Assembly (NCBI GenBank): GCA_029207755.1 | Contig: JARCOQ010000005.1 | Span: 64,739,414-64,803,413 of the forward strand | Reading direction: 5' to 3' | DNA: 64,000 nucleotides | Source of the DNA: Chamaea fasciata | Lineage: Eukaryota; Chordata; Aves; Passeriformes; Sylviidae | Shown: piece after piece, positions 35,723 through 48,600 of the stretch | Numbering within the stretch: the first letter of the stretch is position 1 | How the letters are laid out: the number at the start of each line of letters is the position of its first letter | Made by a program: the position numbers and the translations under genes | The notes under the pieces: model-generated | Told to the model about the DNA's origin: nothing | Database searches by the model: none | The model's input: the letters and a program-made list of their open reading frames with translations, nothing else

Positions 35723-38700
35723 GGCCACCGAAGGCTCAGGCTTGGGTGTGAAATCAGAACTTCACAACAAAGGGAAAGAGTCGGGTGTTTTCGTCTGTTC
35801 CTTTTCTTTTTTTTGTTTCCTTTGTTTATGGGCAGGGTGTGCCGTTTTTCTGGGGTCTCTGCCCTCCCTCACTTCCTGTTCTTCTTCCCTTCATCCTGGG
35901 GTGATGCCTGGGAACCCAAATTACTCAGTCACATGAAGGGAGGCCTGCACAGGAGGAAGAGAGATGTTGAGGACCTGTTCTGTAGTAGCATAAAGACTTC
36001 CTTGCATCTTCCAAACCTCTCTTGCTGGCTGGAGAGAATCTCTGAAGCCAGCTGGCAGATTTTCCTCAGGGGGAGGCTGAGAGAGTCCCATGGGAAGAGA
36101 GGGCAGCTATTCCCATCCACCCTCATCCTTTGTGGATTGGAGCAAGCATAAATGCAAGCCTGGGCTATTCAGTGAGCATGTGAGTCAGCAGGCACAAACT
36201 CTTGTGTGTGGTTGCGTGTGTAGATGTGTGTCACTGGCATTTTTTTGGATGAGTGAATGTACAAAAGCATCTCCGTATGCTGCCTTTTTTTTTTATATAT
36301 TTTTTTTATATACCTCTAAATTCAAAGGGTATTTTGGGGAACGGAAATCCTTTGCTTCCAAGGTGTCCTTCCCAAGATGCAGCCCCTTGCACAGGCTTAA
36401 TGCATTCTGTCCTGGGCTGGATCGTGCCCAGTATTTTACCAATCCTAGAGCAGATAGATAGGAAGCAGAGGAGTAAGCTGGGTTTGAGAGGTTTTTTCTG
36501 CTCATTTTTTCCCCTTGCCCCCACAATACTGTATGGACTTGTCCTACAGAAGCCAAAGCATCTTCCCTGCAGTACGTGCTTCTGGTGGGACTGGGATAAG
36601 CTGCAGGGGACTAAGTCAGATGGTGGGAGTGTACTTTTGCAAGTGCATGGAGTGCATGACTGTGTGCATGAGTGCTCGCATGCATGGGTTTGGTGTGCAC
36701 CTGGGTGTTTGTTACCAGTATTTGGGGGGAAGAAGATGTGTGTGCTTGCAGAAAATGGTGGGATCCAGAAGCTCTGATCTCAGTGTGGGCATGGATGACT
36801 TCTAGGGCAATTCATAGGAGAGGACCAGGGATAGTATTGGCTCTGCATAGCAGTGCTGCACATGTGGGACTGTTGCATGCCTCTCTGGCTGCTTTTAGAG
36901 CCCTGCAGGCTGTGCCTGTAGCAGGGCTGCTGCTTACACGTGCTGCCTACCCCTTTGTTGGGAAAGATGAGACTCGGCGGATGTTTCTACACCCCTTCTT
37001 ACCATGGGGTAATAACAGGGAGAAGAGGAAAGGCGAAGTTCTGATTGTTGTGGGCAAACAAAGCCTGTCAAGGCACAGGATCCATCTGTCTGTGCTTAGG
37101 GTGTGAGGGAGCTCATTATGAAACAGGCCATGGCCAGATTCTCCCTGGGGCCAAGAGACTGTTTGGGGACCATCGTGCAATCCAGAGTGTGTGCAGCCCA
37201 CATCTGCAGCCTGGGCCATGCAGGCAAGACCATGGAGAGGAGAGGTCTAGGAGGGTGTTAGTTGCAGCTGGCTGGACTGGTGTCTGCTCAGGCATGGGCA
37301 ATAAGGATCTGGCCTTCTGTTGTATTCAATTGTTTAGCTCACTGAGGAGCTTGTCTCCACCCTTACCACCACCCTTCCTTAGCAGATGGCTTGACAGGGG
37401 GCCCAGAGCCTTGGTTGTAGTGGGCAGAGGGTGAAAAACATAATGAACTTGCTCTCTTAGCCTTGCAGTGGAAAGACTGACTCATGTTCCAAGCAGAAAT
37501 CGTATGGAGGAGGATAAAGAGGAAGGCATTGGCACAAAGAAGTGTGGCCCTTCTGGCCAGCTGTTCTAAAGCAGGGGAGTTTTCATTGTCCTTAACTCCA
37601 TCAGGGCTCCATGGTCCTGTGTTGCCCAGCACGTGCCACCCTTGTGCTTCATTCCTACCCCTCCTAGTCCCCTCCCTAGAGAAGGGAAAATTGTCAACAA
37701 AATTAACTTGCTTGCCTAATAAGGCTGAGACTGGAATACAAAGATTAATGCCTTTTTCTGATCAAATTGTGATGCAGTTCACCTTAGCTCCTTCCACATG
37801 TTGTGTGCCATAATGCCTGCTTAGAAGAACTGATGGAACCTCTTCTTTGTTATTAGTTTTGTTTTCTTTAAAATCACTGTTCTCAGTTCTGTTGTGTCTT
37901 CCCCACAGGCAGAGAAGCTCCTTTGGGAACTGGATGGTCAGACAAACTTTGCTAGGCAGAATGCTCTTCCCCCAAAGGGAAGTTGTGGGGTTTTTTTAAG
38001 TCTAGACTTATTGATGTAGCAGAAGGAACTCCTCTCACAGTGATGGTGTTCTGGTGCTGAGCAGCTGTGTGTAGGACTTAGGTGTAGAGAGATTGTAGAG
38101 AAATGGGGTTCCAGCTGAGAAAGAAGGAGCCTGTATTGGGCAAGATGAAAGCCATAGCACTGAGGGTGCAGCACAGGGGAAAGATACTTTCCCCAGGGAC
38201 AGCTGGAGGAGAGCAGCTGTGTTAGGTCATGGAATTCAGCAGCAGAAAAATATGGAAGAAAACATTTTTAATTTTAACTCTGAGGGGAAGCCTGAGGTTA
38301 ACTCTTGGATCTTTGGACTTTGCCTTGTCTCAGTGATAATAATACAAGGCCAGTGCCAGGCTTAGCTGGAGACATAGGAGAAGGACAAGCCAGTCTTTGT
38401 GTGGGTGCTTTGGCAGCACCAGAGCCCCACTTCAGCAGAAGCTAAAATTCACCTGTGCTGAGGCTGCACCTCCTTATCTCCCACAGTGGGAGCAGCCTCT
38501 CCTTTGATATCAGCTCTTCCCATGCATGGCCATCCTTGGGGATTTTTAGTGCACAGCTGTCACGTTTTTAGTGTTGAGGTATGACCCTTGTCTCTTGGGA
38601 GTTTGATAAGCCCACAGCTGCAGTATCTGCTTCTCCTGTTACTGAAGTACAGCCTGTTGCCTTCTCTCATCCATTATTTGCTCTCTACCATTCTCCTCCC

Positions 38701-38860
38701 TCTGATTTGTCTCTCCCTTCTGCTCCCTTGGGCTGGAGAAGAAGGTGTAGCTGGAATAGGAATGCTGGGGTTCTGCAGAACTCCTGCCCTGCCTGCCTCC
38801 TGGACTTACTCACTTCCTTAGTCTTAGGAAATTAAATTTAAACCAGACTTCTTGTTGTAG
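35723..38860 (+). other. MGAT3: Probable MGAT3 3' UTR (end uncertain)
   Basis: Sequence after the MGAT3 stop has no spliced exon or recognised gene. It holds a T-rich/TATATA stretch near 36.3 kb and a TG/CATG-rich stretch near 36.64-36.75 kb. The MGAT3 frame stays open for 142 codons after the stop, to a TAA at 36,149. An ATTAAA at 38,831 followed by a GT-rich segment is the best poly(A) candidate and gives a roughly 3.1-kb 3' UTR, similar to my recollection of the human transcript. Later ATTAAA/AATAAA hexamers (39,021; 40,950; 42,418) leave the end open. Confidence 0.5.
38831..38836 (+). terminator. Candidate MGAT3 poly(A) signal ATTAAA
   Basis: The hexamer ATTAAA is followed within 30 bases by CTTCTTGTTGTAGTGGG, a GT-rich downstream element. 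It is the best-placed signal in the expected 3' UTR range; alternatives downstream cannot be excluded. Confidence 0.35.
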
Positions 38861-38869
38861 TGGGAGGAA

Positions 38870-41800
38870 GGGGCTTTACAGATGAAATGCATTTTTTGTT
38901 TCTCTTTCTGAAGAATTGTTTAAACATTTTTTGATTTAAGGCCAAACCAGTCAATGGTTCTGTCTAATTTGTCTGGCTAACCCTGTATTTATTATCCTTA
39001 GGGAGCTAGAGTGCTTGTCATTAAAAATCTTCCTTCTTGTCCCTGGAGGGAACAGACACTACAAAGCTGGCTTTTACACAGTGATTTTCCAAGGTCGTGG
39101 TTTACCCTCTGCTCAGCCTTGCCTATGCTGCCTGCTGGGACCTTTGCTGCCAGCTCGTGGTGGGACAGCCGCCCTTCCATGCAACTGCCACAGGAGGGAA
39201 GTCGAAAGTATGTGGGTATGTGAGTTGGTGAGAGAGGCAAAGCACGGAGGCAGGTTTATGTCGGATCCTTGTTTCCCAGTGCTGGACTTTGAGGTGAGCA
39301 CCGAAGCGCCTTCATCTTACCTGAACCAGGTTCTGAAATTTGAGAAGGGGAAGACCAAGAACATTGTCCTGGCACTGGGCTGGAACTAGGATCAGACTAC
39401 CAGAGCCTGATGTCTGTGGGTTGTTGCAGCCCACAGACAGTGGGCAGTGAATTCTGCTGTCTCTCTTGGACCAAACTGTCCAGTGGATGGAGGGCATGGA
39501 TCACCAGCCTTTTCCTGCAGCCTTCTTCAGCCTTGTGCTTTTTCATTCCCAAAACCTTTTTTACCTTCAAATTGGTAAAAAGTGAGGACAGGAAATAGGT
39601 GAAGCATTGTGTGGCACACCCAAGCCTTGCACTTCTTTCTGTCTCTTGTTGTTTTTCTTTTGCTTCCCACCTCGAAAAAGATTGTGTGCCTATGCATGGC
39701 TTTGTACTGGAGAATGTCTCTTCCTCTTTTACCCCAAGTGAAAGGAAGGACATGGGCTTTGGTGGACCTGCAGCAGGTGAGCTTGCTAAAGCAGAGGGAG
39801 TAGGGCAGGTCAGACATATTTGCCCATCTGAGGGCAATGCCACACCTAAGTGACAGAAAAGACATGGTGACTTTGTGCCTGTGGTTGCTATGGAGGATGA
39901 CATGCTCAAGCCCACTCCTGCTCTCTTGCTGTTGCTTTTTCTGATCCCTGTGTCCTGCTGAGGTGTTTGCTGTTGTGCTGCCCAGGGCAACCTACTCTGT
40001 GTCTCTGTGACAGGTGAACAAGGAAACCAAGTTGGCATGAAGGGAGTGTCAGAGCAGAATGTGGGTGTTCATTCCCCTCTGCCTGCCTTGCTGTTTCCTT
40101 GTGGGATGGTGTCTCTTCCCCTCCTCAGGGCAAGAGGCTTGGGCTCTTGCCAGGGCTCTCTCCCTGTGTTCCAGCTCCTGCCGGCAATCTGTGTGGCTGC
40201 TATGCCTCTGCACTGTGAAGACACATGTCCAGGGTCACTCCTGGTTCCATTAGTGAACACTGGTGGTGAAGAGGGAAGGGATGGCTCATCCTGGCTTCAC
40301 TCACCTCTAACCTTGGCGAGAAAGGAGGGAAGTGACTGGGAGAAAGAATCCTGTATCCTTCCAACATTGTGTTCTCCCTACCCTCCCTAAACCCCTCCTT
40401 TCTGATTTCTGAGACATTGGACAAACTCACTCCTGTTATGGAAAGGGAAGGGGAGCTGGAGGGTAAGGGAGTGGCAAGAGAGGCTCAGATCCAGCCTTGA
40501 GAAAGAAGAACTGTTTCTAATGCAATACACTGACATTTTAAAGCTTTTGGCACTACAGGTAATGGATTAAGAAGGGATCTGAAATACTCTGAGGCTAAGA
40601 ATTCAAACCACTGTTTTTTCCTGCCTGTGCGAATGATGATGCAGTATCATCCTGGAGGTGGTCCAGCAGCACTTCTGAGCCTGGGGTCCACCTGGACCTA
40701 CTGCTGGTGTTGTTCCTGGAGGGGCTCCAGGACACCCTGCTTTGAAAAAAGAATGCGTGGACTTGCCAAAAACTAAAAAGAAAAGATAAGAGCATCTGCA
40801 AAGCTCCATTCAACTCTGTAATTTATAAACAGCAAGTAATAATGAACTTTTTGTAAGGATAAATCAAATGTACATTCTGAAATCATTTTCTCTGTAAATG
40901 GTTGGATTTCATTTCACCCTTAAAGGGATGCTTAAAAGGAGGAGATAATAATAAAAATTTTAAAAAATTTACGAAGTATGAAAGGAAACCAAGATGTGTA
41001 ACAGCTTTTATTTCTGATTGCTTAGCCAAGGGGCCTGCTGGAAAATGGAGTGAGGGAGCTTCCAATCTTGGCAGAGCACTGTTCCCAAGAAGGGAGATTG
41101 AAGGGAAGCCTAGCTGGTCTGGGGACTGATCCCTGATTTTGTAGGCCCATGTCAGATCTAATCTGCATGTTAGGTGAGTATGAACTTGTAAAGGCACATG
41201 AGTGGGGAATGATGGGCTGCTATGTGGTTCTCAGAAGAGCTGGTGGATGTGGTAAGCAGCATCATCTCATAAAATGGTCCCTTAACACCATCTTTGCTCC
41301 TTTGGACGCATCCATTTTTCTGGGTAAAGCCCTGGAAACCCTGGAGCCCCAAATTAAACCTCCCCACTGCAGAAATGCCTCTCTGTTGGCTCACTTTTTG
41401 GCATGGTGCATGAGAGAACATGACCTCCTTGTTTTGGTTTATTTTTAAACCTGTCTGCTGTCGTTTTGGCTGTTCCTGTTACTTGGTATCAAAGCCTGGT
41501 CCTGCTCTGAATCCTCATCTGCTCATCTGGCCTCCGCAGTGCTTTTGGCAAGGGCCTTTTGCAAGCTCATGTGTCATCTACAGCTATTTAATTTTTTTAC
41601 CTTTTTAAGTGTCTTATGCTTCAGGTTCATTCCTAATTCCATTTATAGATAGTGATGGTAAGTATTATAGGTTATTTTCCTCATAATTCTTAGCTCCAGT
41701 GAATTCGTTCATCTTTCATTCATCCATACCAGTCTAATGTTTTCAGTTCTCCTCTTTTTTGGAAGGGTCTCATGAAACTAGAGGCTTGTGTTGTGCATTG

Positions 41801-44800
41801 CTGAATGCAATTTTGCTGCTTCCATCTCTGAAACAAAGTGCGTGAAAGAAACCTACCACTCAAAATTAACAATTAAAATTTTCTATTTAGATTTTTTAGC
41901 ATTCTTATTTACTGTATTTTTTGTGCCTGACCAGGGGGTAATCTAAAAATCGTTAATCACCAGCATGCTTGAAATTTCAGTTTTTCAAGAGGGGAAGTCT
42001 TAAGTCTATAAATAGAGACCAGTGGCAGTTTAGTGAGACAGTTTAAGAAATGAGAGCTGACTAGGTCAAAGGTTCTCCCACATTTTTCTTGCCTCTAATG
42101 CAAAGTCTTTACTGACATTTATATTATTTTTAAAAGTAACCTAAATGGTGTTTCTTTTGTTTCTTGTGAGGTTTTAAAAGACTTTTTTTTCCCCTGGAAA
42201 GCATGAGCTTCTGCTGCAGGCGCTTCAAGTGCTTCTGTGAGCAAGGAGTTGACTCTTGGCTCCAGCTGATCCTTTGTTGATGCCTATCCAGCTAGCTGAT
42301 AAAGGGATGGACATGCTGCTTCCAAACCCCAGGAATATATACAGCACAAACAGAACAGATGACTGGGGATACAAGCATCACAAAGTCACCCTAGGACAGA
42401 AAAAAAAATGACTTTATAATAAACTTAAGACACATTCCAGAAAGCTGAGGGGATACCAGACCCCATTTTGCCAGCTGTTTGTTTTTGGATATGTTTGTTC
42501 CCTGTGTAAGGATACATTTTAACATGCTGCTTAGCAGGCACACTTAAAAATTAAGTATTAATCCAATTTTATATTATGCTTCTAAATCTTGCCACTTTAG
42601 CAGCTCAACTGGGGAAGCAGTGAGGTCTCAGCTGGCTGGCAGGCAGCCTGTGGAGCAGCCAGGGAGAGTCGCCCCAGAGAGCGTCACTGGCAAGTGGCTT
42701 CATGCTCTCGTGCCCACAGCTGTAGGCACTGGTTGCCCTGCTTTCCAGAGCACCGCCAGAGAGAGGATTTGGCCACGGCCACAGCAGAAGGGAGGCATGT
42801 TCTCGCTTCCTGGCAGTGGCTTGTGTTTCTGAGGCTCCTGGGCATGCTGAAGGCAAACCTTCACCTGGGAGCAAGTTTTGCAGAGCTTTGCTCTGTCACT
42901 GCAAAGCTGTCCCACCTAGAGAAGGGTCTCCAGATCACTGAAGTGAGAGGATGACAAAAGGAATATAATCTATGGATGCTTTGTTGAAGAGCCTGGCTTG
43001 GGGCCAGGCTGCTGCAAGCTCGGCCTTTGTAGCTGCAGCAGGGACAAGCACATCAGCAAAAGGTAAAAAGGATCAGTCCCCCTCAGATAATGTTTGGGAA
43101 GTTACTGTAAGCATCTCTGAGATCCCCAGACATGAACCTTTACTTGAAACTAAGGAGCATCTGGCAATCCCAGAATTTTCAGCATTTGTGTGTGCGCTTA
43201 TTTTTTTTTAGGAAAGTGAGAAGTGAAAATAGTCCTTACTTTCACTTAAAATATATTATAACTATGTATAAATACAAATCTTTCAAGGCTATATCTCTCC
43301 TTAGCCTGCCAAATGAAACACAATATAAAACTCCATTGTTTTACTCTTGTGTTTCCTGTGCCTTATGGCTTGAACCATGGATCCTCTTGGCTGAAGTCCA
43401 TCCCAGTAATGATTTAATTTGGGAACACACTTCACCTTTCTAAAAATAAGGGAAACGGAGAAGAAGAGCAAATAACTTCTGCTGAATAAAGATCTAAAAT
43501 GACTTCTCCAGGAACTGAAATTTAAAAAATACATTATCCAAGGACTGCATAAAATAAAATAACATAAGCCTGCCTCTATGCAGCAAACTCTTTCCTGGCA
43601 TTTTAGCAGTGTTCTACAATCTGGACTTTTTCCAAAGAGAGAGCAACAAATCATCATTTATTTATTTCCCCTCAGACACTTACTAAAAACCAGGCATACA
43701 CACAAAAATAAAAGAATGTAGAAAACATCTACCCACTTCTTTTTGCTTTGCAGTGTTTTTAAAGCATTTGTCTCAAACTGTTACCTGGAAGTGAATGTCA
43801 GACCACGGCAAAACCAAAACCAGATAAATGGAACAGAAATAAATCTAGGGCTACATGACTTAATGGGGCAAGGTTTGCATTAGGTACCTTTGCTTGGAAA
43901 AAGAAGACAAGCAGTAGGATACAGCAGCCATGCCCTTCTCAGATAGTCTATACAGACATGGGACCAAACCACACCTGATGCTGGAGTCCAGATAACCCTT
44001 ACAGAAACCAAAATGCCATGTTCACACTGAGAGCTTCATCCCACACAGCAAGCAAAGGAGCACAAGAAAGCCTGAGGTTAGCATGTGCAGCTCAGCTCAG
44101 GCAGGTGGTACTACCAGCTCCAAGCCCTCTGTTCTATGCCGACACTTCCCCTGCAGAAAACGGGCTGCCATAGGGATGCAAGAGTGCAAGGACAACAGCA
44201 ATCACAAAACCAGGGTCTCTGAATGGCTCTGTAAACCTCCTGCAGCATGCAGATGGTGCAAAGTGAAAAATGGAGTGGGGGAGGCCAGGGAATGGAATTG
44301 TACTAGTCAGGGAAAAATGAGAAAAATCCCCAACAAACCCAGCCACAGGGAAATTTGTTTGAAGAAACACGAGTTGTGCTGGGAGTGAAGGTGGGCACAG
44401 ACCAATTGTAAAAGTACTACAGAAGCAATTTCAATGTGTTAGGTAATAAAACTGAGCCTCCTCAGTGACTGTCAGTGCAGCCTCATGGGGACAGCAATTC
44501 TGCTTCACATAGGAGACCACTCACTGCTGAGAGTGTTTTTGCAGCCCCCTACACTGCAGGGGAAGTCTGGGGGTCTGAAAAGCCCCAGTTCAGCTGCAGC
44601 GAGGCTGGGACCTTTCCCTTCTTCCCCCTGTCAAAAACATTCCCTGAGCATGGCTTCCCAGATTGAATATTTACTGTTCCTACTAAAATGTGGGTCTGAG
44701 CTCTAAATCAGGAATGCTCCTTGAAAGGTGGCTATGTACCAGTGGTTTCTCCTCCCTCCCCACCTGTCTTCCCACACGCAATCAACATCCAAACTGCTGG

Positions 44801-46900
44801 GACTTCAGGGAATGAAGCCACACATGCCGCCCTTGGGCCTCTGATGCCCCTGGCTCGTCAAAGCTGGAGAACAGGAGCTCAAGTGCCATTAATCCTTGCG
44901 AATGCTCAAGAAAAGTAAAGAAACAGGGCTGCAATTAAAGAGAGAGCCGTTGAATGGGTCTGAGACTGCCAAAAGGCCTCTTACAAGGTCCATTTACTAG
45001 AAGATACTAAGGATATTAAGCTCAAGCTGAGATACCATTGATGGGTCGCTATCCTTCTTCACCCTTTGCACTTTAGAACTGCTTTCTGGCTTCTCTACAA
45101 GACCAGCCTTCTGCTTCCATGCAGTTTGTTTTCCATCCCTGCAGAGCCCCTCCAAGACATCATTTGCAGCTCTGAGGCTGACATTCACCTCCCTGCTTCC
45201 CAGGGAGGGTTTGCTGGCTGGTGACAGGCAGCACAGGGGTATCTCCCTGGCTGGGAATGGTCCTGCCCTTGCAGAATGGGTGGTGGGAAGCCCTGGGCTG
45301 TGCATTGGCTCCCAGGAGCAGAGGCTTCAAGCCGGCTTCAGGGGCAGCCATTTGCTGGTTTTAGTGGCCATCAAAGCCTGTGGCAGTGGCTGCATGAGTG
45401 GGAGGACTGGCTGCAAGCATGAGAAGACCGGCAGAGGAGTGATGGCTCCGGAGACTCCCAAGGAGGCAGAGGATGGGGGGGGATGTCAGTCTTATTCCAG
45501 GCAACAGCATGGGTTATTGTGCCTTGTCACACATGGTGCCTTTGATATTTCAAGCTCACTCGGTCATTTCAAGAAACAAAGGTTGTTATTGTTCTCCAGG
45601 AGCACAGCAAAAGTCTGCTCCCTCCTCCCTGCCTGCACCTGGCCCTGTAAGGGCAAGTAAATTCCCTTTTGTACAGGGACACAGGCTAGAATCACAGGGG
45701 GAACCCCATTCCCAGTGAGTCCGTGGGCAAAGAAGCCACCAGGCAACAGGGTTCTGCAGTCAATGGAACCCTGGGACCCTTAGGGCAGTACAAGTCTTAG
45801 GGGGTGCTGGGTGGGTCCCACCAGCTGTGTGCAGCAGGTCAGCAGAGTTTGGGAAACAATGGAGACAGGGGAGATCGTGCTTCACTGTCTCAAGGCAGAG
45901 TTCAGATCTACAACCCCCAGCACTCACACGGCAGCTGGAGCAGTGTCATGTGCTGCTCAGCCCTGACACTTGCCCTCCTTTTCACAAGAGAGAAGGGGCA
46001 GGTTGAGGCCCCTCCCCACACAATGTGGGCATGGGCAGCCCACGAGGGGCAGCGGGCACAGCAAGTGAAGTCCCCACAGGGGCTGGGGCACTTTGGAGAC
46101 ACTGCACGGTGTGGCTGGTGGAGCTCACAACACGCACACACAGCTGCTGGCGAGGGGCCCGGGAGCTGGCAGTGAGCCTGGGGGGGAAAGAACAGAGAGA
46201 AACACCAAAACAGGTACAACTCAAGGGGGCCAGGCTGGGGAGGGGGCGCTTATGGAGGTGGCAGTCCTTGACTGCCATGGCAGGAGGGCAGCAGGGAAGT
46301 CCATCACTGCTCAGCCTGACCCAGCAGATTCCACTGGTAGTGCACCAGGGGTTTGCCACATGCAGCTGCTCAAGTTTTGATCCAATCTTGGGAGTTTCAG
46401 GGACTGGGCTCATCAGCACACCTGCCCAGGGGTGGCAGAGCTCGCTTGTGAGAAGGGAAGTATTTCTGAGGATTAACAACTCGAGGAGCCAGGAAGCTGG
46501 GAGGAAGGTTCAAAGATCGATTTTCATTCTGGCAGCAGGTTAAGAGTAGGGAATATGAATGCTGCCTCCGAGGTCTTAGATAGCCCAGTATATGAACTGA
46601 TGATTTGGAAACAAAGATGAGCAGTTTATCAAACCTTTTTAAAAGATGACTCAAAGCTATTGAGGAGATCAAAAAGGACTGAGTAAAATGCAAATGTGGC
46701 AAATGGGGAACACCACATATTTGTCAAGGATCGACTGGATATGTGCAAGGTCAGAAGAGGGAAAATGAATTGCACATAAGAAATTCAAAGCTCCAGGTGT
46801 TCTCTAGCAACCCAAGAAATAATATGGACGTCACACCAAACCCTGGCTCTGAGAGTAGCTGCAGGTTAAAAAAACCCCACACACAAAATATTAGCATGCA
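38870..46900. other. Intergenic region between MGAT3 and MIEF1; nothing coding recognised
   Basis: No frame in this 8-kb stretch shows a known domain or a run of plausible spliced exons. It is moderately AT-rich, especially 40.8-44.0 kb. AATAAA hexamers at 40,950 and 42,418 may be distal MGAT3 poly(A) sites or chance. No recognisable repeat was found until the CR1/L3-like sequence near 46.9 kb. Confidence 0.5.
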
Positions 46901-46919
46901 GAAGGAAGAAGGAGGGAAT

Positions 46920-47130
46920 AATGTGGAAAATATGATAATGCTATTATGTAAATCACTAGCGCGGCCTCTCTGGGAATACTGTCTGCAGTTCAAGTAAGCC
47001 CTTCTCAGAAAGGGCTGATTAGGCACATAGCAAATTCGCTCACAGAGAGATCAAAATGATTGGGGTTGTTTATCTCAGAAAGGAAATGAGCAAGAGGAGA
47101 TTGGTACAGAGTGAGCCAGTCCAGAGCTTT
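46920..47130 (+). mobile_element. Old CR1/L3-type LINE fragment, + orientation
   Basis: The order of blocks follows the late ORF2 region of CR1/L3 LINEs: ATGCTATTATGTAAATCAC, GCGGCCTCTCTGGGAATACT, GTCTGCAGTTCAAG, GGGCTGATTAGGCA, ATCAAAATGATTGGGG, then GTTTATCTCAGAAAGGAAAT and GCAAGAGGAGATTG. These correspond to the conserved 'rectangular' stretch (CGGCCTCA..GGAATACTGTGTGCAGTTC... AAGATGATT... GGGTTGTTCAGCCTGGAGAAGAG). Many indels show great age. It may extend further left. No coding capacity remains. Confidence 0.5.
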
Positions 47131-47625
47131 TGTTTTTCTTCCTGTTCAGTTCTATCACTGTCATATCTGGTGTCACTGAGAATTGTGTGATGTGGCTCTC
47201 TTCTGTCACACACCATTTGCTCTTTCTCTCACCCTCCCCTCCAGGGGAGACACAGCACATTATGTTTTATATTTAGGCATGACCTGGGGAGGAGGAGATG
47301 GCTAAAGAGAAATATATATGCCCCAGAGACGCCTCATAGCAGAGAAGGTGAGAATGGAAAAGTGGGATTTGCACCTGGACAGTGGAGCAAAACGTTCTGG
47401 CTTTGGGAGTCTCCTCCTATCAGCTCAGGCAGACCTCAGAGAGGTTTCCAGCTACTGCCCTTCTCCTAGAACCTTGAGGCTTCTTGACCAAGCCCTGGTC
47501 TCTAGGGGTTCCTTGGAGATAAAGATAAGGAGCTTGAATTTGACAAGTTAGTCTGTAAAAAGCATTCCAGAAGTCAGAAGTAGCTTGAGATGCAGCATTG
47601 ACCCGCTGCTCTCTTCCCGGGGAGG

Positions 47626-47844
47626 GTCAGGTTGGACATTATGGGGAATTCCTTCCCAGAAAGGGCAGTTAGACATCAGGAATGGGCTGCCAGGGAGGTG
47701 GTGGTGGAGTCACCGTCCCCGGAGGTGTTTAAGTAAGGACTGGACGTGGCACTCAGTGCCATGATGTGGTTGACAAGGTGTTCAGTCAGAGGCTGGACTC
47801 CGCGACCTCAGAAGTCTTCAACTTAACGGAATCCGTGATTCCGT
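47626..47844 (+). mobile_element. CR1 LINE 3' fragment next to MIEF1 promoter
   Basis: The sequence tracks CR1 3'-end consensus block by block: CAGGTTGGACATTATGGGGA, CTTCCCAGAAAGGGC, GGGCTGCCAGGGAGGTGGTG, GAGTCACCGTCCCCGGAGG, GGACGTGGCACTCAGTGCCA, a GTTGACAAGGTG block, GGCTGGACTCCGCGACCTCA, and an end GGAATCCGTGATTCCGTG that mimics the terminal ATTCTATG repeats. It is 5'-truncated. Its 3' end runs into the MIEF1 CpG island about 260 bp from the probable start site. Confidence 0.85.
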
Positions 47845-47849
47845 GGCGC

Positions 47850-48600
47850 ACGGCAGACACGCTGTCTCTCGGGGCTGGCGGCCCAGCGCGCTGTGCTGCA
47901 GCACACGAAGCCGCACACAGCACACGGAGCCCCCCGCAGCACACCGAGCCCCGTGAAGCACGCGGAGCCCGGGATGCCAGCGAGCCCTTCCCAGCCGTGA
48001 GCATCCCGGGCTGCCGGAGTGGGACGGGCGCGGGCAGCTCCCCTCCCGGCCACCAGGTGGCGGCGGCGCCGCCGCTCAGGCACGCGCGCCTCTGAAGCTG
48101 CCATTGGTGGGCGCGGGGGCGCGGCTCGGAAGCGGAAGCGCGGCGCTGCGGACTGACCCCGGGAGCGGAGCGGCCCCGCGCGCGCAGCCCGGTGAGAGCG
48201 GGGCGGTGGCGCTGGCGCTGCTCCCGCGGGGCTGCAGCGGCCCCCGCGCCCCGGCCCGGCCGTTACCCCGCGCCGTTGGACAGACGGCCCCGGCACCGAG
48301 TGGGGTTCGCCACGGAGCGACAGGCGGCGGCCGGCGGATCCCTCGGGAAGGGAGAAGCTGACCCGGATCCCGGCCTCTGTCACTCCTCTGCAGGTCGGTC
48401 GCCCGCCCGCGCCGCACACTTGTCCCCCATGGCCGCGTGGTCCCGGGAGGCGGTGCTGACTCTGTACCGGGCTCTGCTGCGCCGCGGCCGCGGCCTGCGC
48501 TACACCGACCGGGATTTCTACCTGGCCTCCATCCGCCGCGAGTTCCGCCGGAACCAGGGACTGCAGCGGCTGGAGGACAAGGAAAGGCAGCTGGAGAAGG
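47850..48600 (+). promoter_or_regulatory. MIEF1: CpG island promoter of MIEF1
   Basis: A sharp rise in G+C and CpG begins right after the CR1 fragment and runs through the first two MIEF1 exons. Promoter-like elements cluster at 48,098-48,140: CCATTGG (inverted CCAAT box), GGGCGCGGGGGCG (GC box) and two adjacent CGGAAG (ETS-type) cores. No TATA box is evident. This is the usual design of a broadly expressed nuclear gene for a mitochondrial protein. The start site is inferred to lie near 48,110-48,170. Confidence 0.75.
48130..48191 (+). other. MIEF1: Predicted MIEF1 non-coding exon 1 (5' end approximate)
   Basis: The 3' end is set by a donor CCCG|GTGAGAG at 48,192. The 202-bp intron that follows ends in CACTCCTCTGCAG at 48,393. 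The exon contains no ATG, so the first AUG of the mature leader would be the microprotein start at 48,429. The 5' end is assumed from the CCAAT/GC/ETS cluster. Confidence 0.5.
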
